A DNA stretch of 64,000 nt from contig NZ_JAQZAN010000029.1 in the NCBI RefSeq assembly GCF_028737255.1, forward strand, positions 1-64,000. The letters are read 5' to 3'. The translations under genes were made by a program, and so were the position numbers. Position 1 is the first letter of the stretch, and each line of letters starts with the position of its first letter. Below, piece by piece: positions 8,310 to 16,798 of this stretch. The notes under the pieces were generated by a model that made no database searches, had not been told where the DNA came from, and saw only the letters and a program-made list of their open reading frames with translations. The stretch comes from Actinomycetospora straminea. Its GTDB lineage: Bacteria; Actinomycetota; Actinomycetes; Mycobacteriales; Pseudonocardiaceae.

Positions 8310-9065
8310 ATGACCGAGCCCGAGCGCGCCACCGCGGAATCCTCCCGTCCCGCCCGGGCCTTCCTGCCCGCGATGGGCCGGGAGTCGTTGCTGCCCGTCT
8401 ACGACCTGACGAGCCGCCTGCTCGGCGCCGGCCCCGCCCACGCCCGGCTCGTCGCGCAGGCCGCGCCGCCGGCCGGCGGACGGGTCCTGGAGATCGGCTG
8501 CGGCACCGGCAACGTGCTGGCGGCCGTGGCCCGCCGCCACCCGGACGTCGAGCTCGTGGGCATCGATCCCGACACGGCCGCCCTCGACCGGGCCCGCGGG
8601 AAGCTGCCGGCCGGGGTGCGCCTCGAGCACGCCTACGCCGACGACCTGCCGCTGCCCGACGCCGACGTCGACCGGGTGCTGTCGTCGCTGATGCTCCACC
8701 ACCTGCCGCCCGAGCAGCAGCGCGGCGCGCTCCGCGAGGTCCGGCGGGTGCTGCGTCCGGGCGGGTCGCTGCACCTCGTCGACATGGAGGGCGAGCCCTC
8801 GCGGAGCCCGCTGGCGCGCCTGACCACCGCGGCGATGCGGTGGACGGCGCGGGGCGCGGGTGGGGGCCAGGAGGCGCACGGCCACGGTCACGGTCACGGG
8901 CACGGCCACCAGGACGACGGCGACGAGCCGCGGCGGCACCTCACCCGCGCCGACGACGTCCTGGCCCTGATGCGCGAGGCCGGCCTCGTCGACGCCGCGG
9001 TCGTCCAGCGCCGCCGCTGGACGCTCGGGACGCTGGGGTTCTACACCGCCCGCGTGCCCGCCTGA
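8310..9065 (+). CDS. Class I SAM-dependent methyltransferase with His/Gly-rich insert
   Basis: The 251-residue product has motif I 'VLEIGCGTGNVLAAVARRHPDVELVGIDPD' and the post-motif 'PLPDADVDRVLSSLMLHHLPPEQQRGALREVRRVLRPGG', typical of Methyltransf_11/25 enzymes. A low-complexity insert with alternating His and Gly (about nt 8878-8910, HGHGHGHGHGH followed by QDDGDE) sits between the Rossmann core and a C-terminal 'ADDVLALMREAGLVDAAVVQRR' module; it may bind metal. The ATG at 8310 follows a good ribosome site (GAGGAGAG). The substrate is unknown. Confidence 0.85.
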   Translation: MTEPERATAESSRPARAFLPAMGRESLLPVYDLTSRLLGAGPAHARLVAQAAPPAGGRVLEIGCGTGNVLAAVARRHPDVELVGIDPDTAALDRARGKLPAGVRLEHAYADDLPLPDADVDRVLSSLMLHHLPPEQQRGALREVRRVLRPGGSLHLVDMEGEPSRSPLARLTTAAMRWTARGAGGGQEAHGHGHGHGHGHQDDGDEPRRHLTRADDVLALMREAGLVDAAVVQRRRWTLGTLGFYTARVPA

Positions 9066-9766
9066 TCGCGCTCCGGCGTGACCCCGAGCAGGGCGAGGAG
9101 CTCGGCGGCGGACCCCGCTCGGTGGTCGAAGCGGTCGCCGGGCGCGGGCGGGTCGGCGCCGGGCCGGTCGAGGTAGGCGGTGCGCAGGCCGGCGGCCGCG
9201 GCCCCGCGCAGGTCCCAGGCGTGGGCGGCGACCATGAGCACCCGTTCCGGCGGACGGCCCGCGTGCGCGATCGCGAGCCGGTAGACGGCGGGGTCGGGCT
9301 TGTAGCTCGCGACGGTCTCCGTCGACAGAGCGGCGTGCCAGCGCAGCCCCGCGTGCGCGTTCATCCGCAGCAGCGTGGTGCGGTCGGCGTTGGACAGCCC
9401 GATCACCGCGACGCGGGCGGCGAGGGCGTCGAGCAGGGCGACGGTGTCGGGCCAGGCGTGCAGGCCCCGCATGACGTGGGCCGCGGCGACGAGGGCGTCC
9501 TCGGTCGGCGCCGGGCCGCCGGCGTGCGCGACGACCGCCTCGGCGGCCTCGCGGTCGAGGACATCGGCCGTCGCGTAGGGCCGCTCGCCGGACACGACGC
9601 GGGCGTGCTCGCCGGCGACGTGGCGGTGCCAGCGCGCGAGCAGGTCGTCGGGGTCGCCCGCGCCGCCCGTCAGCCCGGTGATCGCGGCCCGCAGCCCGCC
9701 GTCGTGGTCGACGAGGGTGCCGAGGATGTCGAAGACCACGGCGTCGACGTCGTCGATGGTCAGCAC
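9041..9766 (-). CDS. Haloacid dehalogenase type II (HAD superfamily)
   Basis: The N-terminal 'VDAVVFDILGTLVDHDGGLRAAI' holds the HAD nucleophile Asp but with Ile-Leu where phosphatases have a second Asp (DxDx), which is the pattern of L-2-haloacid dehalogenases. 'VIGLSNADRTTLLRM', 'SYKPDPAVYRLAIAHAG' (motif III Lys) and 'VLMVAAHAWDLRGAAAAGLRTAYLDRPG' complete the family set. The GTG at 9766 has a ribosome site (AGAGGAG) and overlaps the end of the upstream decarboxylase gene by 7 bp, so the two are coupled. Activity on halogenated acids is only inferred; the tail overlaps the convergent methyltransferase gene by 25 bp. Confidence 0.85.
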   Translation of the reverse strand: MLTIDDVDAVVFDILGTLVDHDGGLRAAITGLTGGAGDPDDLLARWHRHVAGEHARVVSGERPYATADVLDREAAEAVVAHAGGPAPTEDALVAAAHVMRGLHAWPDTVALLDALAARVAVIGLSNADRTTLLRMNAHAGLRWHAALSTETVASYKPDPAVYRLAIAHAGRPPERVLMVAAHAWDLRGAAAAGLRTAYLDRPGADPPAPGDRFDHRAGSAAELLALLGVTPERDQAGTRAV

Positions 9767-11178
9767 GGTCGGGCTCCTCTCCCGGCGGCGGGTGATTGCT
9801 GGTCCCCCAGCGCCGCTGTGATCGCCGTGATCGCCGCGACCGACCGGGTGACGTCCTCGGGCGTGGTCGACCAGTTCGACACCGAGAACCGCAACGCCGG
9901 CCGGCCCTGCCACACCGTGGTGCCGACCCAGCAGGTGCCGTCGCGGGCGACCGCGGCGGCGAGCTCGCGGGCGTCGCCGGCGCGCGGCCGGACCAGCACC
10001 TGGTTGAGCACCACCTCGTTCAGCACCTCGAGGTCGGGGTGGCGGGCGAACTCCTCGGCGGCCTGGCGGGCGAGCGCGCAGCAGCGGTCGACGAGGTCGG
10101 CGACGCCCACACGCCCGAGGTGGCGCAGCGCCGCGTGCACCGGGAGCGCGCGGGCCCGCCGCGAGCTCTCCGGGACCCGGCTCGAGGGGTCGGCGCCGGC
10201 GAGCGGGAGGTAGGCGGCCGAGGTGCTCATCGCCGCCGTCAGCGCCGCCCGGTCCCGGACGATCGCCATCCCGCAGTCGTAGGGGACGTTGAGCCACTTG
10301 TGCGCGTCGACCGTCCAGGAGTCGGCGCGCTCCGCCCCGGCGACGAGGTGCCGGCGCGCGGGCGAGGCCGCGGCCCAGAGACCGAAGGCGCCGTCGACGT
10401 GCAGCCAGGCGTGCTCCCGGCCCGCGACGACGTCGGCGATCGCGTCGAGCGGGTCGCAGGCGCCGGTGTCGACCTGGCCGGCCTGGGCGTTGACGAGCAC
10501 CGGCCCGTCGATCGCCGCGAGCAGGTCCCGCAGCACGTCGGCGCGCATCCGGCCCTGGTCGTCGGCCGGGACGCGCACCGCCCGCGCCGACCCGAACCCG
10601 AGCAGGCGCAGGGCCTGCAGGATCGTCGAGTGCGCCTGCGCGCCGATGACCACCGTCGGCACCGGCGCCCCGGCCAGCCCGTCGGCCTCGACGTCCCACC
10701 CGACGGCGGCGAGCAGGGCGTGGCGGGCGGCGGCGAGGCCCACGACGTTGGCCATCTGCGCGCCCGTGGTGAACCCGACGGCGCACTCCCCCGGCAGCCC
10801 GAGCAGGTCGAGGACCCAGGCGCCGGTGACCTCCTCCACCGCTGTCGCCGCCGGCGACATCACCCGTGCGGCGACGTTCTGGTCCGCGGCCGCGGCCATC
10901 CAGTCGGCGCCGAGCGCGACCGGCAGCGCCCCGCCGGTGACGAACCCGAAGTAGCGCGGCCCGGGCGTCGCCACCAGCCCGGGCTCGAGCGCGGCGGCGA
11001 GGTCGTCGAGGACCTGCTCCGCCGGGGCGCCGTGCTCCGGGAACGCCCCGAGCCCGGCGCGCAGAACAGCGTCGTCGTCCACCGGGCGCCCGACGGGCCG
11101 GTCGGGCAGCGACGCGAGCCAGGCGTCGGCGAACCGTCGGGCACGGTCGAGGACGGGGTCGAAGCGCGGGTCCGCCAC
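9760..11178 (-). CDS. Pyridoxal-5'-phosphate dependent group II decarboxylase-like protein
   Basis: A 472-residue fold-type I enzyme of the aromatic amino acid/glutamate decarboxylase family. It shows 'GPRYFGFVTGGALPVALGADWMAAAADQN', 'GFTTGAQMANVVGLAAARHALL' (phosphate binding), 'AWLHVDGAFGLWAAAS' (Asp pairing with the pyridine ring) and the Schiff-base Lys in 'SWTVDAHKWLNVPYDCG'. Substrates range over aromatic and aliphatic amino acids and cannot be told here. The GTG at 11178 gives a normal length. It is the first gene of a two-gene operon with the HAD protein. Confidence 0.88.
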   Translation of the reverse strand: MADPRFDPVLDRARRFADAWLASLPDRPVGRPVDDDAVLRAGLGAFPEHGAPAEQVLDDLAAALEPGLVATPGPRYFGFVTGGALPVALGADWMAAAADQNVAARVMSPAATAVEEVTGAWVLDLLGLPGECAVGFTTGAQMANVVGLAAARHALLAAVGWDVEADGLAGAPVPTVVIGAQAHSTILQALRLLGFGSARAVRVPADDQGRMRADVLRDLLAAIDGPVLVNAQAGQVDTGACDPLDAIADVVAGREHAWLHVDGAFGLWAAASPARRHLVAGAERADSWTVDAHKWLNVPYDCGMAIVRDRAALTAAMSTSAAYLPLAGADPSSRVPESSRRARALPVHAALRHLGRVGVADLVDRCCALARQAAEEFARHPDLEVLNEVVLNQVLVRPRAGDARELAAAVARDGTCWVGTTVWQGRPALRFSVSNWSTTPEDVTRSVAAITAITAALGDQQSPAAGRGARPC

Positions 11179-11189
11179 GTCCGGAGACG

Positions 11190-11909
11190 TTAGACCGCAG
11201 GTCGGTCCTCGGCCGGGGCCTCGACGGCGGAACGGCGGGCGTGCGCCAGCGCCCAGGCGCCGAGCAGGGCGACGACGAGGACCTCGGCCAGCGCCAGGCC
11301 GCGCTCGAGCAGGCCGAGCGGCACCGCGCGCCACCACGGCACGCCGGTCACGCCGCGCAGGCCGATGGCCCCGACGATCGGCAGGAACGACGCGAGCGCC
11401 AGCCACGAGCCCACCCGGACGCCGCGCAGGTGCGGGCGCGCGGCCGGGTCGCGACGGTGCCGGCGGGCGAGCAGCAACGCCCCGAGCGGCAGCGCCACGA
11501 ACGCGACGAGGCTCGCGTAGCGGTGGATGTAGCCCGAGACGCTCGGGCCGATCGACCAGTTCGTCTTCTCGAACGCGACGACCAGCAGCAGCCCGACACA
11601 CCAGGCGCCGAGCAGGACCACCGGCAGCGAGCGGGCCGGGGTCAGCCGGGCCGCGACCAGCGCCGCGATCACCCCCGCCGACCCGAGCGCGAGCGCGACG
11701 ACCGCGACGTCGAAGAGCCAGCCGCCCTCGACGACCGCGTACTCGCTGATCGTGCGGCGCACCGGGTCGATCCGCGCGGACGGGCCGACGAGGTGCATCG
11801 CGCCGATCACCACGAGCGCCAGCACCACGGCCGCCATGCCGGCCCGCGCGCCGGGCGCCACCACCCGGTCCGGCGCCGCGCCGGTGGTCGTCAGGTCAGG
11901 GGACGTCAC
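11190..11909 (-). CDS. DUF998 family integral membrane protein
   Basis: About 239 residues with six predicted membrane helices and the DUF998 signatures 'ARIDPVRRTISEYAVVEGGWLFDVAVVALALGSAGV' and 'IHRYASLVAFVALPLGALLLARR'. Function unknown. The GTG at 11909 is the preferred start; an inner ATG follows shortly after. It is divergent from the ole operon across a 302-bp region and ends 11 bp before the decarboxylase gene, so read-through to that operon is possible. Confidence 0.8.
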   Translation of the reverse strand: MTSPDLTTTGAAPDRVVAPGARAGMAAVVLALVVIGAMHLVGPSARIDPVRRTISEYAVVEGGWLFDVAVVALALGSAGVIAALVAARLTPARSLPVVLLGAWCVGLLLVVAFEKTNWSIGPSVSGYIHRYASLVAFVALPLGALLLARRHRRDPAARPHLRGVRVGSWLALASFLPIVGAIGLRGVTGVPWWRAVPLGLLERGLALAEVLVVALLGAWALAHARRSAVEAPAEDRPAV

Positions 11910-12211
11910 GCGGGGATCAACGTCCCGCCCGGCGGCGACGTTCCCTCGACGTTGCTGCGACGTTGCTCCGACCGCCGAGCGACTGCGGAGAATGTCGCAG
12001 ATCATCCGCGCTCGTACTCCGCAGTACTGCCGTACGATCCGCCGGAAACGCCGTGCGTCCCGCGGCAGAACAGTCGCCGCCGTTCGGCGCAGAAAGTGCG
12101 GTCGTCTTTCCTGTTACCGCCGTTCGTGCGACCGACGGTAGCAGTTCCCGTCATTACCCGGTACATCGTGTACCGCCCACCCGGAATCGGCGGGACACAA
12201 TTCTTCCCGGC
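11910..12211. other. Intergenic region with palindromes between DUF998 gene and ole operon
   Basis: No gene is seen here. The stretch is less GC-rich than its surroundings and holds several palindromes: GCAGTACTGC at 12021-12030 inside a larger GTAC-rich segment, and a perfect repeat at 12159-12175. It must hold the promoters of the DUF998 gene and of oleABCD. A clear -35/-10 pair was not identified; the AT-rich CACAATTCTT at 12196-12205 is a weak -10 candidate for oleA. Confidence 0.6.
12159..12175. promoter_or_regulatory. Perfect inverted repeat upstream of oleA
   Basis: CGGTACA (12159-12165) and TGTACCG (12169-12175) form a perfect 7-bp inverted repeat around TCG, 36 bp before the oleA start. 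Length and symmetry fit a dimeric repressor site of the TetR or GntR kind. No regulator gene is adjacent, so a trans-acting factor would be needed. Confidence 0.45.
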
Positions 12212-13252
12212 ATGGTCGACAGCATGAGAGCGGCACAGCGCTACGACCAGGTCGTCATCACCGGGCTGGCGCACCTCGATGCGCCGAACGTCGTGGGCTC
12301 CACCGAGCTCGAGGACCGCCTGGGCGACACCCTCGCCCGGCTGCGCATCACCCCCGGCCTGCTCGAGAAGCTCTCGGGCATCGTCGAGCGCCGCGTCTGG
12401 GACGAGGGCACGAGGCCCAGCGAGGTCGCCGCGCGGGCCGGCGAGGAGGCCCTGGCGCGCAGCGGCGTCGACCGGGAGGCCATCGGCGCGCTGATCAACA
12501 CCTCGGTCAGCCGCGACCACCTCGAACCGTCGACCGCGAGCATCGTCCACGGCCGGATGGAACTGCCGCCCGAGGCCGTGAACTTCGACCTCGGCAACGC
12601 GTGCCTCGGTTTCCTCAACGGCATGAACCTCGTCGCGACGATGATCGAGCGCGGCGAGATCGACCACGGCCTCGTCGTCGCCGGCGAGACGAGCCTCTTC
12701 GCGATGGAGTCGACGATCGCGCGGCTCGCGGGCCCCGAGGCGACGCGCCACATGTTCCACGAGCAGTTCGCCACGTTGACCGTCGGTTCGGGCGCGGTGG
12801 CCATGGTGCTCTCGCGCGCCGACGGGCCGGGCGGGCACCGCTTCCTCGGCGGGCTCGGGCGGGCCAGCACCACCGGCAACGCCGACCTGTGCGTCGGGCA
12901 GGCCGACGAGATGCGCACCGACACCCGTGGCCTGCTCATGGCCGGCATGGAGCTCGCCGGGCGCACCTGGAAGGAGGCCGTCGACAGCTTCTCCTGGGAC
13001 GCCGCCGGCTACGACGTGTACTGCCTCCACCAGGTCAGCAAGGTCCACACCCGCGCGGTCGCCGAGCAGCTCCAGCTCGCCGAGGAGCGCTTCCCGTCGC
13101 TCTACCCGCGCTTCGGCAACATCGGCCCGGCCGGGGTGCCGACGGTGCTGAGCAAGGCCGTCGAGGACGGCACGGTCTCCGACGGCTCGCGGGTGATGCT
13201 CATGGGCGTCGGCAGCGGCATCAACGCGGCGGCGGCCGAGGTGGTCTGGTGA
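12212..13252 (+). CDS. oleA: OleA: acyl-CoA head-to-head Claisen condensing thiolase
   Basis: OleA joins two fatty acyl-CoAs to a beta-keto acid, the first step of long-chain olefin synthesis. The 346-residue product is a thiolase-fold enzyme close to OleA: 'NTSVSRDHLEPSTAS' with the OleA-specific glutamate (Glu105), the nucleophile in 'NACLGFLNGMN' (Cys131), His273 in 'YCLHQVSKVHT' and Asn303 in 'FGNIGPAGVPTVL'. FabH lacks the glutamate motif, which is why the gene is not called FabH. Starts at ATG 12212 or ATG 12224 are both possible. It is first of four genes that each overlap the next by 4 bp. Neighbours oleB, oleC and oleD make the assignment firm. Confidence 0.92.
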   Translation: MVDSMRAAQRYDQVVITGLAHLDAPNVVGSTELEDRLGDTLARLRITPGLLEKLSGIVERRVWDEGTRPSEVAARAGEEALARSGVDREAIGALINTSVSRDHLEPSTASIVHGRMELPPEAVNFDLGNACLGFLNGMNLVATMIERGEIDHGLVVAGETSLFAMESTIARLAGPEATRHMFHEQFATLTVGSGAVAMVLSRADGPGGHRFLGGLGRASTTGNADLCVGQADEMRTDTRGLLMAGMELAGRTWKEAVDSFSWDAAGYDVYCLHQVSKVHTRAVAEQLQLAEERFPSLYPRFGNIGPAGVPTVLSKAVEDGTVSDGSRVMLMGVGSGINAAAAEVVW

Positions 13253-14181
13253 TCGGGGCGGTGATGGGGGCGCTGCGCCCGACCCGGTCCCCCGACACCC
13301 TGACCGTCCCGGGCCACCCGTCGACGCCCCGGTCGGTCGAGATCGGCGGCCACCGGATGGCCTACGTCGACGAGGGCTCGGGCCCGCCCGTCCTGCTCGT
13401 GCACGGCAACCCGACCTGGTCGTTCTACTGGCGCTCGCTGCTGGCCGCGCTCCCGGCCGCGGGGATGCGGGCGATCGCGCCGGACCACATCGGCATGGGC
13501 CGCTCCGCGCGCCCGGGCGCCGACGAGTACCCGCACACCCTGCGCCGCCGGGTCGACGACCTGGGCGCGTTCGTCGACGCGCTGGGCCTCGACGAGCCGA
13601 TCTCCCTCGTCGTCCACGACTGGGGCGGGCCGATCGCGCTGTCCTGGGCCGCGGAGAACGTCGAGCGGCTCGACAAGCTCGTGCTGCTCAACACCGCCGC
13701 CTTCCCGCTCCCCGCGGGCCACCGGATCCCGTGGACGCTGCAGGTCGCGCGGCTGCCGGTCGTCGGTGACGTCGCGGTGCGCGGGCTCGGCGCGTTCTCC
13801 CGCGGCGCCCTCGTGCTGGGCACCGCCCGGCGCTGGCTGCCGGCCGAGGCCCGCCGCGGCCTGCTCGCGCCGTACGACAGCCCCGCCCACCGGACCGCCG
13901 TGCACGCGTTCGTGCAGGACATCCCGACCGACCCCGGCGACCCCGCCCACCCCGTCCTCGAGCGCCTCGCCCGGCGGCTGCCGCTGCTCGACGATCTCCC
14001 GGTCCAGGTCTGGTGGGGCATGCAGGACCCGGTGTTCGACGGGCGGATCCTCGCCGAGCTCGAGGCCCGCCTCCCCCGCGCCGAGGTCCACCGCCTCGCC
14101 GACGCCGGGCACTACGTGCTCGAGGACGCCGCGGACCGCATCGTGCCGGGCGTGCGGGACTTCCTGGCCGGGCCCGGATGA
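13249..14181 (+). CDS. oleB: OleB: beta-lactone decarboxylase (alpha/beta hydrolase fold)
   Basis: OleB removes CO2 from the beta-lactone made by OleC, giving the olefin. The 310-residue product looks like a haloalkane dehalogenase: oxyanion region 'VLLVHGNPTWSFYWRSL', nucleophile Asp124 in 'SLVVHDWGGPIAL', and C-terminal catalytic His in 'LADAGHYVLEDA'. The Asp nucleophile (not Ser) separates it from esterases. It starts with GTG at 13249, overlapping the oleA stop. In Micrococcus-type actinobacteria oleB and oleC are fused; here they are separate genes, as in proteobacteria. By sequence alone it could be called haloalkane dehalogenase; context decides. Confidence 0.9.
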   Translation: MIGAVMGALRPTRSPDTLTVPGHPSTPRSVEIGGHRMAYVDEGSGPPVLLVHGNPTWSFYWRSLLAALPAAGMRAIAPDHIGMGRSARPGADEYPHTLRRRVDDLGAFVDALGLDEPISLVVHDWGGPIALSWAAENVERLDKLVLLNTAAFPLPAGHRIPWTLQVARLPVVGDVAVRGLGAFSRGALVLGTARRWLPAEARRGLLAPYDSPAHRTAVHAFVQDIPTDPGDPAHPVLERLARRLPLLDDLPVQVWWGMQDPVFDGRILAELEARLPRAEVHRLADAGHYVLEDAADRIVPGVRDFLAGPG

Positions 14182-15797
14182 CCGCCGTCGGGTCCCCCGC
14201 CTCGCTGGACGACCTGTTCGTCGACCACGCCGCCGCCGACCCCCGCCGGCCCGCCCTCGTGCTCCCCGGGCCGCTCGGGACGCACCGCACCGTCGACTTC
14301 GGCACGCTGGCGCGCCGCGTCGAGGACACCGCCGCAGGGCTCGTCGCCGCGGGCATCGGCCCGGGCACCCGCACCGCGCTGCTCGTGCCCCCGATCGCCG
14401 ACTTCTTCGTCCTCGCCTACGCCCTGCTGCGGGTGCGGGCGGTGCCGGTGGTCGTCGACCCCGGCATCGGGCTCGCGCGGGTGCGGGACTGCCTCGCCGA
14501 GGTCGCGCCGGAGGCGTTCGTCGGGGTCGCGAAGGCCCACCTCGCGCGGCGGGCGCTGGGCTGGTGCCCCGACGCGCGGATCGCGGTCACCGCCGGCCCG
14601 GTGCCCGTCCCCGGGACCATCGGCGTGCGCCGGCTCGGCCGCGAGGGCGCCCGTCACGCTCCGGTCGCCGTCGCCCCGCCCCCGACCGGCACCCCGGCGG
14701 CGATCCTCTTCACCAGCGGCAGCACGGGCCCGCCCAAGGGCGTCGAGCACTCCCCCGCGGGCCTGCTCGCCCAGGCCGGCCTGGTCCGTGACCTCTACGG
14801 CCTCGGCCCCGGCGACGTCAGCCTCGCGACCTTCCCGCCGTTCGCCCTGTTCGGCCCGGCGCTGGGCATGACGACCGTCGTCCCGCGCATGGACCCCACG
14901 CGCCCGGCGGCGGTCGTGCCCGCGCGGCTCGTGCGCGCCGCCCGGCGCACCGGCGCGACGGTCATGTTCGGCTCCCCCGCCGTGCTCGACCGCCTCGGCC
15001 GCGGCGCCCCGGCCGGCACGCTGCTGCCCGACCTGCGGCAGGTCGTGTCGGCCGGCGCGCCCGTCCCCCGCGCCACCCAGCGCCGCGTGCTGGCCCTCCT
15101 CGGCGCCGGCGCCCAGGTCCACACCCCGTACGGCGCCACCGAGGCGCTGCCGGTGACGACGATCGGCAGCGACGAGCTCCTCGCCCTGCCCGACGACGGC
15201 ATCTGCGTCGGGCGCCCGGTGCCCGGCGTCGACGTGACCCTGATCCCCGTCACCGACGGACCGGTCACCTCGGTGGCGGCGGCCGGCGAGGTGCCCCCGG
15301 GCGAGGTCGGCGAGGTCGTCGTCCGCGGCCCGGTGATCCGCGCGGGCTACGCCGAGCGCCCCGACGCGACGGCCGCCGCCACGGTCGACTGGGACGGGGT
15401 GCCCGCGCACCGCATGGGCGACCTCGCGTCGCTCGACGACCAGGGGCGGCTCTGGTTCGCCGGCCGGGTTGCGCACGTCGTGCACACCGCCGACGGGCCG
15501 CTCTACAGCGTGCCGTGCGAGGAGGTGCTCAACCGGCACCCGGCGGTCCGGCGGTCGGCGCTGGTCGGCATCGGCACCCCGGGGGCCCAGCGGCCGGTGC
15601 TCGTCGTCGAGCTCGCGACGCCGGGACGGCTGGACGACGCGTTGCGCGCCGAGCTCCTCGGCCTCGCCGCGGACGACCCGCGGACCGCGACCGTCCACAC
15701 CCTGCTCGAGCACCCCGGCCTGCCCGTCGACCCGCGCCACAACTCGAAGATCGACCGCCCGGCGCTCGCCGCCTGGGCGACCCGGGAGCTGGCGTGA
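14178..15797 (+). CDS. oleC: OleC: beta-lactone synthetase (AMP-ligase family)
   Basis: OleC uses ATP to close a beta-hydroxy acid to a beta-lactone. The 539-residue protein has the adenylate-forming P-loop 'ILFTSGSTGPPKGVEHS' (about residues 177-193), 'APVPRATQRRVLALLGAGAQVHTPYGATEALPVT' and the C-terminal 'YSVPCEEVLNRHPAVRRSALVGIG' and 'PRHNSKIDRPALAAW'. The Tyr-Gly-Ala-Thr-Glu stretch and the conserved terminal Lys region fit OleC and not acyl-CoA synthetases. ATG 14178 overlaps the oleB stop (ATGA), and its own stop overlaps the oleD GTG. Confidence 0.9.
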   Translation: MTAVGSPASLDDLFVDHAAADPRRPALVLPGPLGTHRTVDFGTLARRVEDTAAGLVAAGIGPGTRTALLVPPIADFFVLAYALLRVRAVPVVVDPGIGLARVRDCLAEVAPEAFVGVAKAHLARRALGWCPDARIAVTAGPVPVPGTIGVRRLGREGARHAPVAVAPPPTGTPAAILFTSGSTGPPKGVEHSPAGLLAQAGLVRDLYGLGPGDVSLATFPPFALFGPALGMTTVVPRMDPTRPAAVVPARLVRAARRTGATVMFGSPAVLDRLGRGAPAGTLLPDLRQVVSAGAPVPRATQRRVLALLGAGAQVHTPYGATEALPVTTIGSDELLALPDDGICVGRPVPGVDVTLIPVTDGPVTSVAAAGEVPPGEVGEVVVRGPVIRAGYAERPDATAAATVDWDGVPAHRMGDLASLDDQGRLWFAGRVAHVVHTADGPLYSVPCEEVLNRHPAVRRSALVGIGTPGAQRPVLVVELATPGRLDDALRAELLGLAADDPRTATVHTLLEHPGLPVDPRHNSKIDRPALAAWATRELA

Positions 15798-16798
15798 AGG
15801 CGCTGGTCACCGGGGGTGGCGGGTTCCTCGGCGGGGCGGTCGTCGACGCCCTGCTGGCGCGCGGGGACACGGTCACCAGCGTCGCCCGCGGCGACTACCC
15901 GGACCTGCGCGCCCGCGGCGTGCGCACCGTGCGCGGCGACCTCGCGGACCCCGCGGTGGCGCGCGAGGCCGTGACCGGCGTCGACGTCGTCCTCCACGTC
16001 GCCGCGAAGGCCGGCATCGGCGGGCGCACCGCCGACTTCCGCCGCAGCAACGTCGAGGCCACCCGCGTGCTCCTCGACGCGTGCCGGGAGGCGGGCGTGG
16101 GGCGGCTGGTGTTCACGAGCACCCCGAGCGTCGTGCACACCGGCGGTGACCTGCACGGCGGCGACGAGTCGCTGCCCTACGCCACGCACTTCGACTCCGC
16201 CTACCCGGAGACGAAGGCCGAGGCCGAGCGCCTCGTGCTCGCCGCGGACGGGCCCGACCTCGCCACCGTCGCCCTGCGTCCCCACCTCGTCTGGGGCCCC
16301 GGCGACACGCAGCTCGTGCCCCGCATCCTCGACCGCGCGCGGCGCGGGCAGCTGCGCCTGGTCGGCGACGGCTCGTCGGTGGTCGACACGACCTACGTCG
16401 CCGACGCGGCGGCGGCCCACCTCGACGCCGCCGACCGCCTCGCGCCCGGGGCCGCCTGCGCCGGGCGGGCGTACTTCATCACCTCGGGGGACCCGCGCCC
16501 GATCCGCGAGCTCATCGACGGGATCCTCGGCGCGGGCGGGCTCCCGCCGGTGACCGCCACCGTGCCCCGGCCCGTCGCGGTGGCCGCCGGCGCGGCCGTC
16601 GAGGCGGTGTGGTCGCTGCTCGGGCGCACCGACGACCCGCCGATGACCCGGTTCCTCGCCCGCCAGCTCGCCACCGCGCACTGGTTCGACATCGGCGCCG
16701 CCCGCCGGGACCTGGGCTACGCGCCGCGGGTCACGCTCGAGGAGGGGTTCGCGCGGCTGGCACGGTCGCTGTCGGCCGCGACGCGACCCGCGACCTGA
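15794..16798 (+). CDS. oleD: OleD: NAD(P)H-dependent 2-alkyl-3-ketoacyl reductase
   Basis: OleD reduces the OleA beta-keto acid to the beta-hydroxy acid. The 334-residue extended short-chain dehydrogenase has the Rossmann motif 'VTGGGGFLGGAVVDALLARG' at the N-terminus and the catalytic pair Tyr137/Lys141 in 'FDSAYPETKAEAERLVL', with 'PHLVWGPGDTQLVPRIL' and 'VVDTTYVADAAAAHLDA' of the 3-beta-HSD/OleD branch. The GTG at 15794 overlaps the oleC stop, completing a four-gene coupled operon. The stop is directly against the convergent thioesterase gene (16799). Confidence 0.9.
   Translation: MKALVTGGGGFLGGAVVDALLARGDTVTSVARGDYPDLRARGVRTVRGDLADPAVAREAVTGVDVVLHVAAKAGIGGRTADFRRSNVEATRVLLDACREAGVGRLVFTSTPSVVHTGGDLHGGDESLPYATHFDSAYPETKAEAERLVLAADGPDLATVALRPHLVWGPGDTQLVPRILDRARRGQLRLVGDGSSVVDTTYVADAAAAHLDAADRLAPGAACAGRAYFITSGDPRPIRELIDGILGAGGLPPVTATVPRPVAVAAGAAVEAVWSLLGRTDDPPMTRFLARQLATAHWFDIGAARRDLGYAPRVTLEEGFARLARSLSAATRPAT

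Noticed and set aside
12212-13252. FabH-type 3-oxoacyl-ACP synthase III
   Set aside because: The RDHLEPSTAS glutamate motif and oleB, oleC, oleD neighbours identify OleA.
13249-14181. Haloalkane dehalogenase
   Set aside because: Sequence motifs are shared with OleB, but its place in a coupled ole operon decides for OleB.
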